Source: Sphingobacterium sp.
GTDB lineage: Bacteria; Bacteroidota; Bacteroidia; Sphingobacteriales; Sphingobacteriaceae
NCBI GenBank assembly: GCA_031253985.1
Contig: JAIRVH010000185.1
Location: forward strand, 186,001-250,000
DNA length: 64,000 bases
Direction of reading: 5' to 3'
Below, piece after piece: positions 24,141 to 35,174 of the stretch. The first letter of the stretch is position 1; every line of letters starts with the position of its first letter. The position numbers were made by a program, and so were the translations under genes. The notes under the pieces were generated by a model that did not search any database, was not told where the DNA came from, and saw only the letters and a program-made list of their open reading frames with translations.

Positions 24141-25040
24141 ATGAAAATGCAAACAAACTACAGTTACCTCAAGATTCCATTTGGTAACCTGGAAATCTAT
24201 ATTCTTTCCGATGGATATTTTGATATAGGATCATATCAACCCATTATTGCAACGGATGCAGTACCTACAGATCTTCAAAAAGAGCTCAACCGACTGCATT
24301 TACCTGCCGATATCTACGAAGCTCCTATTAATGTGATGCTTATCCGAAAGGATGAACAATTAATACTAGTAGATACAGGAGAAGGCTTTTATGATAAAAA
24401 AAATGCAGGAAAATTATTACACAGTCTGAAAAGTGCCGGATTCGGAGCCAGTGATATTTCCGATATATTGATAACCCATGCTCATCGGGATCACATTGGA
24501 GGCATATTAACCGAAAATGGTAATCTGATATTTCCAAATGCAAGATTTTATATTTCACGGGATGAACTGGAGTTCTGGTTTGGACAGGAGCCGAATTTCC
24601 CTAACAGCCGGAGGCCTGAGTTTGGTCATGGTTCTGTTTCACTGGTTAAGCAGATATTAGGAGCCATTACCCACCGTTTAGAAATATTTGATGTAGGTGA
24701 TGAATTATTTTCCTGTATTAAAACGCAGTCAGCTCCCGGACATACTCCCGGACACATCATATTTACGGTTTATTCGGGTAAGCTATCCATTACGCATCTG
24801 GTTGATCTGGTTCATAGTCCTGTATTGATCTCTAATCCGGGTTGGGGTACGCAATGGGATGCTGATTTTTCTTTAGGGATTGACACCCGAAAGAATATAC
24901 TGGAACAATGTCATGAGCAAAAATTGCTAGTTTGCGCCTCCCATCTTCCTTGGCCAGGAATAGGGTTTATTGACAGATATCATGATCAATGGCAATGGAC
25001 TCCAAAACCATATATATCACCGTTGCTACTTACATTTTGA
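24141..25040 (+). CDS. MBL-fold metallo-hydrolase
   Basis: The 299-residue protein has the metallo-beta-lactamase pattern: ILVDTGEGF near 75, the zinc-binding motif ILITHAHRDHIGGI (HxHxDH) near 110, SAPGHTPGHIIF near 195 and LVDLVHSPV near 215. Its layout is like that of AHL lactonase-type and similar esterases, which hydrolyse lactones or esters using two metals. Start codons at 24141 and 24147 are both possible. It ends the plus-strand run, converging on a hydrolase gene 10 bases away. Confidence 0.85.
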   Translation: MKMQTNYSYLKIPFGNLEIYILSDGYFDIGSYQPIIATDAVPTDLQKELNRLHLPADIYEAPINVMLIRKDEQLILVDTGEGFYDKKNAGKLLHSLKSAGFGASDISDILITHAHRDHIGGILTENGNLIFPNARFYISRDELEFWFGQEPNFPNSRRPEFGHGSVSLVKQILGAITHRLEIFDVGDELFSCIKTQSAPGHTPGHIIFTVYSGKLSITHLVDLVHSPVLISNPGWGTQWDADFSLGIDTRKNILEQCHEQKLLVCASHLPWPGIGFIDRYHDQWQWTPKPYISPLLLTF

Positions 25041-25050
25041 CCATGATGTT

Positions 25051-25947
25051 TCATTCAGTTTTAGCAATAAAATCTGAAATGTCTTTCACCAGTGACGGAT
25101 AAAGTGAATCTGGAATAGCGTGTCCCATTCCGTTTTTTATGATCACCTCACAGTAAGGAATAGTGTTTTTTAAATCAAACGCGTGTTCCATATTAAATAA
25201 TGGATCTTCGTCTCCGTGTATCGCCAATGTGGGTACATGGAGACGACTAAGAACATGAGAATTATATTGATAACTCAGCAGGGCGACGATCTGACGAAAA
25301 GGCCTAACGAATGGAGACTTTCGGTTTTCGTCTTCGATAATCAGCCTACACTCCTTTTCTTCGTTGAAATAATATTTATTTCCATAAACAGCTCTCATAA
25401 AGTCAACTTTTTCATTTATAGAAGTTTGCCTGTCATCCTGAAAATTTGCAGTGCTGTTTGTCATTTTACCTATCAATGCGTCATCTGCCTTAGGAAGAGC
25501 AGGATTAAAGCTTGAAGACATCAATAAAGTCAGTGTCTGAGTCATTGCCGGATACCGTGATGCAAATAACTGTGCAATGATGCCTCCCATCGACCGCCCT
25601 ACAATATGTGCGCTACGAATGCCAAGTGAATGGAGCAAATTTTTTATATCATCTGCCATATCTAATAAAGAATAAGGGACAGGATATTTTTCTGGATAAT
25701 GCAGAAAATCGTTCAGCGAAAAATTGATTGTATCATTAGGGTCACTTGTTTTAAAAGTACTTTTTCCACAATCCCTGTTATCAAAACAGATTACACGAAA
25801 CCCTTCCTCTGCAAGCATGTTAAGAAACGGTGCTTCCCAACGGGTCATCTGGGTATTCAGCCCACTAACGAGTACAAGGGTCTCCTTGTTTTCTACGCCG
25901 AATATTTCATAATAGATGGTAGCATTTTTTAGGTCAATATATCCCAT
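25051..25947 (-). CDS. alpha/beta hydrolase
   Basis: The 298-residue hydrolase contains LVLVSGLNTQMTRWEAPFL, VICFDNRDCGKST, the nucleophile elbow HIVGRSMGGIIAQLFASRYP, the acid region LAIHGDEDPLFNME and MGHAIPDSLY with the His. This arrangement is typical of the soluble esterases annotated next to DUF1330 genes. It is the last gene of the marR operon, 3 bases after the DUF1330 gene. Confidence 0.85.
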   Translation of the reverse strand: MGYIDLKNATIYYEIFGVENKETLVLVSGLNTQMTRWEAPFLNMLAEEGFRVICFDNRDCGKSTFKTSDPNDTINFSLNDFLHYPEKYPVPYSLLDMADDIKNLLHSLGIRSAHIVGRSMGGIIAQLFASRYPAMTQTLTLLMSSSFNPALPKADDALIGKMTNSTANFQDDRQTSINEKVDFMRAVYGNKYYFNEEKECRLIIEDENRKSPFVRPFRQIVALLSYQYNSHVLSRLHVPTLAIHGDEDPLFNMEHAFDLKNTIPYCEVIIKNGMGHAIPDSLYPSLVKDISDFIAKTE

Positions 25948-25950
25948 AAA

Positions 25951-26373
25951 TTACAACGCAATTTCTAAAGGTAAAAGTCTTGAATCCAAAATGGCAGCGA
26001 CACGATGGCCTGTAATCTTCATATAATCCGGATTCTGCTCGAAAGCAAAAAAGTCCGACACACTTCTTTGTCTGACCAGCATACAGATATCCCAATGTTC
26101 GTCCGGAGGACCTATCAAAAAGTAGTCTCCTTTTCCAACGAAAAGGATCTCTCCACCAGCCTGTTCTAGAAAAGGTTTGGCAAGGTCTATATAGAGCCTA
26201 AAAGCTTCGCAACCGGAAATTTCGCTCGTAGGTGCAATTTCAGGAAACTCGGAATAATCAGCAACTTCCTTTAAACGTATCAGATTCAGATTTACGATTG
26301 CTCCTTGAATATTTTTTAACATAAGATCCCGGCCGGCTTCGTAAGTTGGATATAAATAGGTTTTGCTTCCCAT
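25951..26373 (-). CDS. DUF1330-family protein
   Basis: This 140-residue protein begins YLYPTYEAGRDLML, continues IQGAIVNLNLIRLKEVADYS, ISGCEAFRLYIDLAKPFLEQAGGEI and HWDICMLVRQRSVSDFFAF, and ends ITGHRVAAILDSRLLP. This is the dimeric alpha/beta-barrel (ferredoxin-like) DUF1330 pattern. The function of the family is not known. The start one base after the upstream stop is preferred, because the N-terminal PTYEAGR segment is conserved in relatives. Confidence 0.8.
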   Translation of the reverse strand: MGSKTYLYPTYEAGRDLMLKNIQGAIVNLNLIRLKEVADYSEFPEIAPTSEISGCEAFRLYIDLAKPFLEQAGGEILFVGKGDYFLIGPPDEHWDICMLVRQRSVSDFFAFEQNPDYMKITGHRVAAILDSRLLPLEIAL

Positions 26374-26374
26374 A

Positions 26375-26725
26375 TCAATATATATTTTTGGCTTTGCTTT
26401 GCTCTTCTTTCAGATCATTTCTAGCTTTCTGCAACTTCTTTTTATAGTCTATGAATTTGTTCTCTTCCCATGGAACAATGATCGTATTTTCAAAAACGAA
26501 ACTCTCCCCTCCTAGCCGGATCCAATCGGACTGTAAGTTCCTGTTATCAAATTTTCCGTTGTTCAGTTCGAACCGTATTCTGTTAGAAAGCGCTTTTAAA
26601 TCAGTACTCGCTTTGATAAATATTTTATTTTCTGCATTATTCAGAATGGTCAAGACACCCATTAGTGGTTTTATCTCTAAAAACTCTTTGTTTAATTTCT
26701 TTCTGTCCTTTTTGTCCACGTTCAT
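26375..26725 (-). CDS. GIY-YIG-like small protein
   Basis: The 116-residue protein contains GVLTILNNAENKIFIKASTDLKAL in the place of the GIY-YIG beta strands, then RIRFELNNGKF and LQSDWIRLGGESFVFENTIIV. The pattern matches a group of small Bacteroidota proteins annotated as GIY-YIG nuclease-like, but the catalytic Tyr and Arg are not evident, so nuclease activity is doubtful. It sits 6 bases after the marR gene in the same operon. Confidence 0.55.
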   Translation of the reverse strand: MNVDKKDRKKLNKEFLEIKPLMGVLTILNNAENKIFIKASTDLKALSNRIRFELNNGKFDNRNLQSDWIRLGGESFVFENTIIVPWEENKFIDYKKKLQKARNDLKEEQSKAKNIY

Positions 26726-26731
26726 TTTAAT

Positions 26732-27148
26732 TTAAAGATCACCCCCTAAGATTTTCAATTGTCCTGCGAAAACATCTAAGTTTTCCGTTACAATTCCTTC
26801 TAATAACTTTTTGGATATGTATTCTGCCGTAGTGGTCGCCTCTGCAAAAATTTTTTCTCCAGTAGAAGTGAGTTTTACATAACTCACCCTAGCATCCCGA
26901 TCGCTGTTTTCTTTCTCTACAAGCCCTATTTTTTCCATCGGTAAAATAATCCGCGTAATGCCAGAGGCGGTTAAACCAATATTCTCAGCAAGATCAATTC
27001 TTTTTAAACGATTACCAGGTGCATTATTTAAAATATAGAGGATCATATAGTCAGTAAGGCTAATACCATGCAGACTTAAACCGTCAAACTTTTTCGTAAT
27101 GACAGATTGAACTTTTAAAACATTCAGAATTGTACTTATTTCTTTCAT
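26732..27148 (-). CDS. MarR-family transcriptional regulator
   Basis: The 138-residue protein starts MKEISTILNVLKVQSVITKK. It has the winged helix: LTDYMILYILNNAPGNRLKRIDLAENIGLTASGITRIILPMEKIGLVEKE, with wing SDRDARVSYVKLTSTGEKIF. A frame reaches 27178, but the ATG at 27148 is the natural start. A perfect 20-bp inverted repeat lies 2 bases upstream and is very likely its own operator. It heads a four-gene minus-strand operon with the GIY-YIG-like, DUF1330 and hydrolase genes. Confidence 0.88.
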   Translation of the reverse strand: MKEISTILNVLKVQSVITKKFDGLSLHGISLTDYMILYILNNAPGNRLKRIDLAENIGLTASGITRIILPMEKIGLVEKENSDRDARVSYVKLTSTGEKIFAEATTTAEYISKKLLEGIVTENLDVFAGQLKILGGDL

Positions 27149-27150
27149 TT

Positions 27151-27194
27151 TATATTTGCAATATACTTGATTAGTCAAGTATATTGCAAATATA
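27151..27194. promoter_or_regulatory. perfect 20-bp inverted repeat, MarR operator
   Basis: Arms 27151-27170 and 27175-27194 are exact reverse complements around TTAG. The centre CTTGATTAGTCAAG resembles MarR-family operators. It ends 2 bases from the marR start codon, so it covers the ribosome-binding site as well as transcription signals; autorepression is likely. Confidence 0.75.
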
Positions 27195-27342
27195 AAGAAT
27201 TTGCTTACACTTGCAAAAACTATAGCTAGTTTTTAATTTTTCGGGATGAAGAATTCGTGATTTGACTATAGATGAAGATAGATCCTGCATTTTTCGATAG
27301 TTTTTAGTATTTTGTATCTTAATTCGTTAACCCTATCTAAAT

Positions 27343-28359
27343 ATGAAGAATCCTTTAGGCATCAAGGATATCGCCAAGATGCTCAACATTTCGGTCTCGA
27401 CAGTTTCTCGGGCTTTTCGGGATACCCACGATGTCAACCCCGAAACCCGAAAAAAGGTGTTGGCACTCGCCAAGAAACTAAACTTTAAGCCTAATAAAAA
27501 CGCTTCCGCCTTAGCTTCCGGTTCAACAAAAAATATAGGTGTGGTCATTCCTTTTATCACCAATTATTATTTTTCGATGGTGATTTCAGGTATTCAGGAA
27601 GAAGCCTATGAACGCGATTATAATGTGATTCTCTACGTCACCAACGATCATGTCGCACGGGAACAGAACCTATTGGAAAACCTATCAACGAGCAGTCTGG
27701 ATGGACTTCTTATTTCGATCTCTTCAGATTCATCCACAAACGATCATTTTGAACAATTGATGGCCAAAGGAATGCCAATCGTATTCTTTGACCGTGTACC
27801 TAAAGATATAGATGCTTCCAAGGTTGTCCAAGATGATTTTGCAGGAGCCTTACAGGCGACAGAATACCTAATCCGACAAGGCTATACGCGCATTGCTCAT
27901 ATTGCCGGACCTGAAAATCTGCAATTCACACAGCAGCGGCTAAACGGCTATCTGCAGGCACTGGAACAGCACAACATCGCTGTCGATCAACGTCTTATTG
28001 TATATTCTGGTTTTTCACAGGCTCACGGAGCCACTGATACGTCGAAGCTACTTGCCCTCCCCGATCGTCCAGATGCGATCTTCGCTGCCAATGACCGCAA
28101 AGCTGTTGGCGCCATTCAGACAATCAAGCAGCATGGCCTCCATGTAGGCCAAGATATTGGCGTCATCGGATTTACCAATGATCCTATTGCTACTGTGGTA
28201 GAACCCAATTTAAGTACCATTGAAGAACCTGCCATGGAGATCGGCAAAAGGAGTTGTGCACTACTCATCCGTCATATAAAAAATCGGGATTTTGAAATTC
28301 AGGATATAGTATTGCCTGGAAAATTAATCGAACGGGATTCTACCAAACGATCCTCTTAG
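27343..28359 (+). CDS. LacI-family transcriptional regulator of the amino-sugar locus
   Basis: The 338-residue regulator has the LacI N-terminus IKDIAKMLNISVSTVSRAFRD, with the hinge region NFKPNKNASALASGSTKNIGVVIP. The periplasmic-binding-like sensor domain contains ISGIQEEAYERDYNVILY, GLLISISSDS, AGPENLQFTQQRLNGYLQAL, and PDAIFAANDRKAVGAI. It converges on the nag operon with 6 bases between stops. Control of that operon is inferred, supported by a LacI-type palindrome (TAACGTTA) upstream of the susC gene. The ligand would be an amino sugar or its phosphate. Confidence 0.9.
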   Translation: MKNPLGIKDIAKMLNISVSTVSRAFRDTHDVNPETRKKVLALAKKLNFKPNKNASALASGSTKNIGVVIPFITNYYFSMVISGIQEEAYERDYNVILYVTNDHVAREQNLLENLSTSSLDGLLISISSDSSTNDHFEQLMAKGMPIVFFDRVPKDIDASKVVQDDFAGALQATEYLIRQGYTRIAHIAGPENLQFTQQRLNGYLQALEQHNIAVDQRLIVYSGFSQAHGATDTSKLLALPDRPDAIFAANDRKAVGAIQTIKQHGLHVGQDIGVIGFTNDPIATVVEPNLSTIEEPAMEIGKRSCALLIRHIKNRDFEIQDIVLPGKLIERDSTKRSS

Positions 28360-28365
28360 TGGTCT

Positions 28366-29565
28366 TTATTTACTGTAACGTAATTCACCAGCAACAAAAC
28401 TGTGATGAATGACCACATCATCATCAAAAAGCACAATATCTGCTTCCATTTCTATAGCTATTGCTCCGATCTTATGATCCAGCCCAAGTAGTCTTGCGGG
28501 GTTGATCGTCATCATCTGTACGGCTTCGACCAAACTGACGCCCCCCTTGTTGACCATTGTGCGGAGAAGGCGATCTGCAGTGGCCACACTACCTGCAAAA
28601 GAAGAACGATCGGTCAGCTTGGCTACTCCTTCCTCAACGATTACTTCGGTTCCGTTAAGCAGGTTTCCCAACATACTTTTACCCTCGGGCATACCGGCTG
28701 CACGCATCGCGTCAGTAATCAGGATCATTTTATCCGCACCTTTCACTTTATGAATTAGCCGCAGAAAAGGCTCGGGCAGATGGACACCATCTGCTATAAT
28801 CTCCACATCTATCTGGTCCAATAGAAAACAGCTCTCAATAACTCCGGCATAACGATGCGCGTGAACGCGCGTCATGCCGGACATACCAGAGTAGAAATGT
28901 GTTGCCAGGCGATATCCAACTTCGACCGCAGGTAATATGTCCTCATACACTGCATCGGTATGTGCGAGAGCCAATAAGATACCATGACTGCGCACAGCCC
29001 GACCAAAGTCCAGTGCCCCTGGCAGCTCGGGAGCCGCACTCCATCGGCTGATGAGGTGGTGATAGCGTTCAAGTATAGGCATGTATTCTTTCGGATCCGG
29101 ATTACGGATATACTTGGGATCCTGCGCGCCCCGTTGGTTCATCGCAAAATAGGGCCCTTCGAGATGCAAACCCAAAAATCGGCTCCCTTTTCTATTCTGC
29201 TCCCTGGCGGCTTCATAGACGGAGAAAAGTTCCATTAGCTCCTCGCGTTCACTGGTCAAGGTGGTCGGCAGCATGGCCGTGGTACCATAACGTAAATGTG
29301 TTTCGGCAACAGTTAAAAATGCAGACACACTGTTATCCATAAAATCAGCGCCGCCGCCACCATGGACATGGATATCAATAAAACCCGGTGCAAGATACAG
29401 TCCCCCGGCATCCAGCCATTGGGCAGCTGACCAACCCTCTTCGACAGCTTCTTTTGACAAATAGCCTTCGCTAATACGCGCAATTTTCCCCTTGGTAATC
29501 CATACTGTCCCATCCGCGATCACGCGGTAAGGTGTTATAATATTGGTATTTGTTATAATCCACAT
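28366..29565 (-). CDS. nagA: N-acetylglucosamine-6-phosphate deacetylase
   Basis: This enzyme removes acetate from GlcNAc-6-P (and related amino-sugar phosphates) to give glucosamine-6-P for NagB. The 399 residues follow the amidohydrolase pattern: APGFIDIHVHGGGGADFMD with the H-x-H pair, LGLHLEGPYFAMNQRGAQDP with the metal-binding Glu, ALAHTDAVYEDI, THFYSGMSGMT, and ILITDAMRAAGMPEG with the catalytic Asp. It is the last gene of the locus, one base after the transporter gene. Confidence 0.93.
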   Translation of the reverse strand: MWIITNTNIITPYRVIADGTVWITKGKIARISEGYLSKEAVEEGWSAAQWLDAGGLYLAPGFIDIHVHGGGGADFMDNSVSAFLTVAETHLRYGTTAMLPTTLTSEREELMELFSVYEAAREQNRKGSRFLGLHLEGPYFAMNQRGAQDPKYIRNPDPKEYMPILERYHHLISRWSAAPELPGALDFGRAVRSHGILLALAHTDAVYEDILPAVEVGYRLATHFYSGMSGMTRVHAHRYAGVIESCFLLDQIDVEIIADGVHLPEPFLRLIHKVKGADKMILITDAMRAAGMPEGKSMLGNLLNGTEVIVEEGVAKLTDRSSFAGSVATADRLLRTMVNKGGVSLVEAVQMMTINPARLLGLDHKIGAIAIEMEADIVLFDDDVVIHHSFVAGELRYSK

Positions 29566-29566
29566 A

Positions 29567-30886
29567 TTAATTCGTTGTTTTTTTTGTTTGTCCTGACCAT
29601 GTCTGAATCCGATACCCTTTAAAGGCGTAAAATAACAGGTATAAAAAACATGGCGTCAATATCCAATAGGCTGATTTAGGATCGATCGTATCGGCCAGTA
29701 CTCCATAGAGGAGCGGAAGTAAAGCATTGCCACATAGTCCCATAATCAATAGTGCCGATCCTTGTTTGGCCAATGGGCCGAGCCCTTCAAGCGCCAATGG
29801 CCATATGCCCGCCCAGATAAGTGCATTAGGAAACCCAATCAATACAATAAACCAGATCGAAATATCCAGATCCATATTAAATAGGACAACATGTCCATGA
29901 GTCGACACGACTAAGATAGACAAAATCAGACCAACAACTGTACTGAAACGCAGCATACTATGTTGACTGAACACTTTGGGAATCAGGACAATTCCGGATA
30001 GGTAGCCTAGTATTGTTGCCGTTAGCGTATAGGAAGGTAGTGCTTTGGCTTCTAGCAGGGAGAGTCCCATCATCCCAGCATAATTGATGATTGTATCGAT
30101 CGCGATAACCTGTGTACCTACATGGAGGAATATTGCCACAGCCCCCAAAATGAGATGTGGGTATTGAAAGATACTTTTCCTGGTTTGGCCGCTGTCTTTT
30201 CCTAGGCCCTCTTGTTGTTGATCCAATTCGGGAAGAATAGAAAACTTAACAAACAGCCCGATCAATAGTAAGATAATTCCGACCACAGTATACGGGCGAA
30301 CCACGCGTAAGATCAATTCATCCAAAGCCAATGCACGAGCCGTTTCTGTCATCTGCGGAAGCTGCTTAAATAGCTCATTGTCCTGCGGGCGCAAAATAAT
30401 ATAGGAAAATAGTAAGGGTGCCAGTATACCTGCTCCCTTATTACAAATGCCCATCATACTGATCCGTTGCGCTGCACGTTCCTTTTCACCGATCAGGGTA
30501 ATGTATAGATTGGCGACGGTCTGTAGCAGGGCTAATCCACTTCCCAAGGTAAATAGACCAATCAAAAAGATTGGATAGGCCCTGTTATAGGCCGCAGGGA
30601 CAAATAAAAATGCCCCCAATGCCATAATCCAAAAGCCTACCATAATTCCATTTTTATAGCCTATTTTTTTTAGTAGATACGAGGAAGGCATCGACATCAG
30701 CAAATAAGAGATATAAAATGCAAAAGCAACAAGGTATGATTGAAAATTGCTCAGTTCACAGGCTATTTTAAAATATGGAATGAGAATGGCATTAATCCAG
30801 GATACAAATCCAAAGATAAAAAACATTGTTCCAATAATACCTATGGATACCCAGGTAGTTTTCCTGTCGCGTGCTGATGCTGTCAT
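29567..30886 (-). CDS. nagP: sugar porter of the FucP family, NagP-like
   Basis: The 439-residue MFS protein has about 12 hydrophobic segments and the FucP-type features FFIFGFVSWINAILIPYFK in helix 1, ISYLLMSMPSSYLLKKIGYK, LGSGLALLQTVANLYIT and GFPNALIWAGIWPLALEGLG. Proteins of this type import fucose, glucose/galactose or N-acetylglucosamine by proton symport. Its place between nagA and nagB supports N-acetylhexosamine uptake across the inner membrane (the NagP role). Note that the free sugar would then need a kinase, and none is visible in this operon. Confidence 0.85.
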   Translation of the reverse strand: MTASARDRKTTWVSIGIIGTMFFIFGFVSWINAILIPYFKIACELSNFQSYLVAFAFYISYLLMSMPSSYLLKKIGYKNGIMVGFWIMALGAFLFVPAAYNRAYPIFLIGLFTLGSGLALLQTVANLYITLIGEKERAAQRISMMGICNKGAGILAPLLFSYIILRPQDNELFKQLPQMTETARALALDELILRVVRPYTVVGIILLLIGLFVKFSILPELDQQQEGLGKDSGQTRKSIFQYPHLILGAVAIFLHVGTQVIAIDTIINYAGMMGLSLLEAKALPSYTLTATILGYLSGIVLIPKVFSQHSMLRFSTVVGLILSILVVSTHGHVVLFNMDLDISIWFIVLIGFPNALIWAGIWPLALEGLGPLAKQGSALLIMGLCGNALLPLLYGVLADTIDPKSAYWILTPCFLYLLFYAFKGYRIQTWSGQTKKTTN

Positions 30887-30895
30887 AAGATACCT

Positions 30896-31630
30896 TTATT
30901 TTAAAAGCGATGCAGATCCTGCGTCCAGGTAGCAGGTGCAGTCGGCATGCTGCTGCAGGATACTCGCTGGATACAAATTGGAAACAGGTTGCGTGAGACA
31001 GTTTTTCACTGCAAGTGCTTTACGTTCATCCGGCACAGCACAGATTATTTTCTGAGCTGACAGAATCTGCTGTATGGACATGCTGATAGCCTGCAATGGC
31101 ACTTCGGCGAGTGAGCCAAACCACCCTTCTCCCAACTGCTGCCGACGGCACTGCTCGTCCAGATTGACAATTAGATAAGCATCTTTTACATCAAAATCAG
31201 CAGGAGGATCATTAAAAGCCAAATGACCGTTCTCTCCGATTCCTACAAAGGCAACATCGATGGGATGTGCTTTAATCTTGTTGTGCAGACGTTCACATTC
31301 CGCAGCTGGATCCGCTTCACCATTAATCAGTACCACTTCCTTCAGCGTCGCGACCTGCGTGATAAAACGCTCGGTTAAGTACTTCCGAAAACTGGCTTTG
31401 TGGCTCATCGGCATGCCAATATATTCATCGAGGTGGAACATGCGCACCTTGCTCCAGTCGATGTTATCACTAGCCACCAGCGTTTCTAATGTTTCGAACT
31501 GGCTCTGTCCGGTTGCTAAAATAATGTTGGCTTCGCCCTTCGCCGCAATGGCGGCATTAATAGCTTCAATCCCTGCAGCTCCTGCATGTTGTCCCAGTTC
31601 TAACCGGGTGTTAAAAGTTTTAATGTTCAC
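30896..31630 (-). CDS. nagB: glucosamine-6-phosphate deaminase
   Basis: This isomerase/deaminase converts glucosamine-6-P to fructose-6-P and ammonia. The 244-residue length and motifs fit: [16 protein letters not shown] near the phosphate site, [13 protein letters not shown] near 85, [11 protein letters not shown], and [21 protein letters not shown] near 130 with the catalytic Asp and His. The sequence is shorter and more diverged than E. coli NagB, like the second NagB type found in Bacteroidota loci; a galactosamine-6-P variant (AgaS-like) seems less likely. Confidence 0.88.
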   Translation of the reverse strand: MNIKTFNTRLELGQHAGAAGIEAINAAIAAKGEANIILATGQSQFETLETLVASDNIDWSKVRMFHLDEYIGMPMSHKASFRKYLTERFITQVATLKEVVLINGEADPAAECERLHNKIKAHPIDVAFVGIGENGHLAFNDPPADFDVKDAYLIVNLDEQCRRQQLGEGWFGSLAEVPLQAISMSIQQILSAQKIICAVPDERKALAVKNCLTQPVSNLYPASILQQHADCTCYLDAGSASLLK

Positions 31631-31668
31631 GTCTCTTAATTTAATATAATATTCTCGTTCTGTTTTGT

Positions 31669-33090
31669 TTATGATGATACAGTGCTCGTTTCCCTCGCCA
31701 GCTCAATATCATGTACCTGATTATTTTTCCAATGACCTACAGTAAAATCAGGCACCTCGATTGGCTGGGAACCATTGGCGACCGACCATTCACTCAAAGG
31801 GCCAATGACGCTCCAGCTGGCGGCATCATAGACATCCATGTCCATCGGTAAACCATTGCGTAGGCAATCGATCAGGCGCCAGTCCATCATAAAATCCATA
31901 CCACCATGGCCACCGATCTGCTTAGCGAGTTCGCCGATTTTTTTGACAATACCCGGTGTATATTGCTGTTCCAGTTTGGTCATCTCTTCGGCAGACAGGA
32001 AATCGGCATGGCCAATAGCGATTTTGCCAGGCAGCGGATATTTCTGCGCAAAGGCCTTCGTGCCACTTATCAGATGAAGACGTGAATAAGGCCGCGGCGA
32101 ACTCACATCATGCTGTAACATGATGGTACTGCCGTTATTGGTAAGGATATTGGAAATATTCATATTGCCCCGGAAGGGTTTGTCTATATAAGACTCAAAT
32201 TGCTTATCTGTAGCAGCCATTTCTTTGGCTTTCTGCCCCAGCATAAAATCTTTTGAAGACATCGAACTCATATACTCCATCTTATTACCGCGGTTGACCT
32301 TTAGAATCTGGCAGATCGGCCCCAGACCGTGGGTGGGATAAAGATTCCCGTTGCGTGTCGCATTTTCCTTCAAGCGCCAAAAATCAAAGCGTTTTTCGGC
32401 ATCAAAAAAACTATCCAGAATGTCATGGATATAAGCCCCTTCACAGTGGACGATATCTCCAAAAAAACCTTGTCTAGCTAGGTTTAAGGTCAGCAGTTCA
32501 AAATAATCGTAGCAACAGTTTTCAAGCATGACACAATGCTTTTTGGTCTTCTCGGAGGTTTGTACCAGTCGCCAGCAGTCTTCCACCGTCGTCGCTGCGG
32601 GAATCTCTAAAGCGACATGCTTCCCTTGTTCCATGGCATATATAGCCATCTCGGCATGCAACTTCCAATGGGTTGCAATATAGATAAGATCATAATCTGC
32701 CTGTTCACACATCTTTTTCCAGTGTTCGGCATTTTCGGTAAATAGCTCCGCGCGGTGACCAACTGATTTTATCCTTGCCTTTGCTTCGGCAGCCTTTTCG
32801 GCCCGGACATCACAGATGCCGTTGATCGCAACACCTTCAATCTGGCTCATACGTTCCACTGCAGCAGATCCCCTATTGCCAACCCCGATAAAACCGACTC
32901 TTACGGTTGGTATTTTGGGGGCCGCGTAGCCCGACATATTAAATGTAGCTGTATATTTCTTTGCTGCTTCTAGCCGGATATGATCCAGATTTGTCTTTGC
33001 TGAAGCCTTATTTTCCTGTCCACAGCCAGCCATCAATCCAATTCCAGCCAGCCCGGACAGTTTTAAAAATGATCTTCGATTTGTTCCCAT
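31669..33090 (-). CDS. Gfo/Idh/MocA-type protein, GH109-like glycosidase (alpha-N-acetylgalactosaminidase)
   Basis: The 473-residue protein carries a twin-arginine signal ([10 protein letters not shown]) with a lipobox LMAGCGQ, so it would be exported folded and anchored as a lipoprotein. The NAD-binding motif [17 protein letters not shown] starts near residue 66, followed by [45 protein letters not shown] and [13 protein letters not shown]. This layout, the TAT signal and the length match GH109, which uses a tightly bound NAD+ to remove terminal alpha-GalNAc by an oxidation-elimination mechanism. The neighbouring nag genes and SusC/D pair support a glycosidase rather than a dehydrogenase. 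The exact sugar is not certain. Confidence 0.78.
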   Translation of the reverse strand: MGTNRRSFLKLSGLAGIGLMAGCGQENKASAKTNLDHIRLEAAKKYTATFNMSGYAAPKIPTVRVGFIGVGNRGSAAVERMSQIEGVAINGICDVRAEKAAEAKARIKSVGHRAELFTENAEHWKKMCEQADYDLIYIATHWKLHAEMAIYAMEQGKHVALEIPAATTVEDCWRLVQTSEKTKKHCVMLENCCYDYFELLTLNLARQGFFGDIVHCEGAYIHDILDSFFDAEKRFDFWRLKENATRNGNLYPTHGLGPICQILKVNRGNKMEYMSSMSSKDFMLGQKAKEMAATDKQFESYIDKPFRGNMNISNILTNNGSTIMLQHDVSSPRPYSRLHLISGTKAFAQKYPLPGKIAIGHADFLSAEEMTKLEQQYTPGIVKKIGELAKQIGGHGGMDFMMDWRLIDCLRNGLPMDMDVYDAASWSVIGPLSEWSVANGSQPIEVPDFTVGHWKNNQVHDIELARETSTVSS

Positions 33091-33095
33091 AATGT

Positions 33096-35159
<2,064 letters not shown>

Positions 35160-35174
35160 TGTAATTTACCCAAT

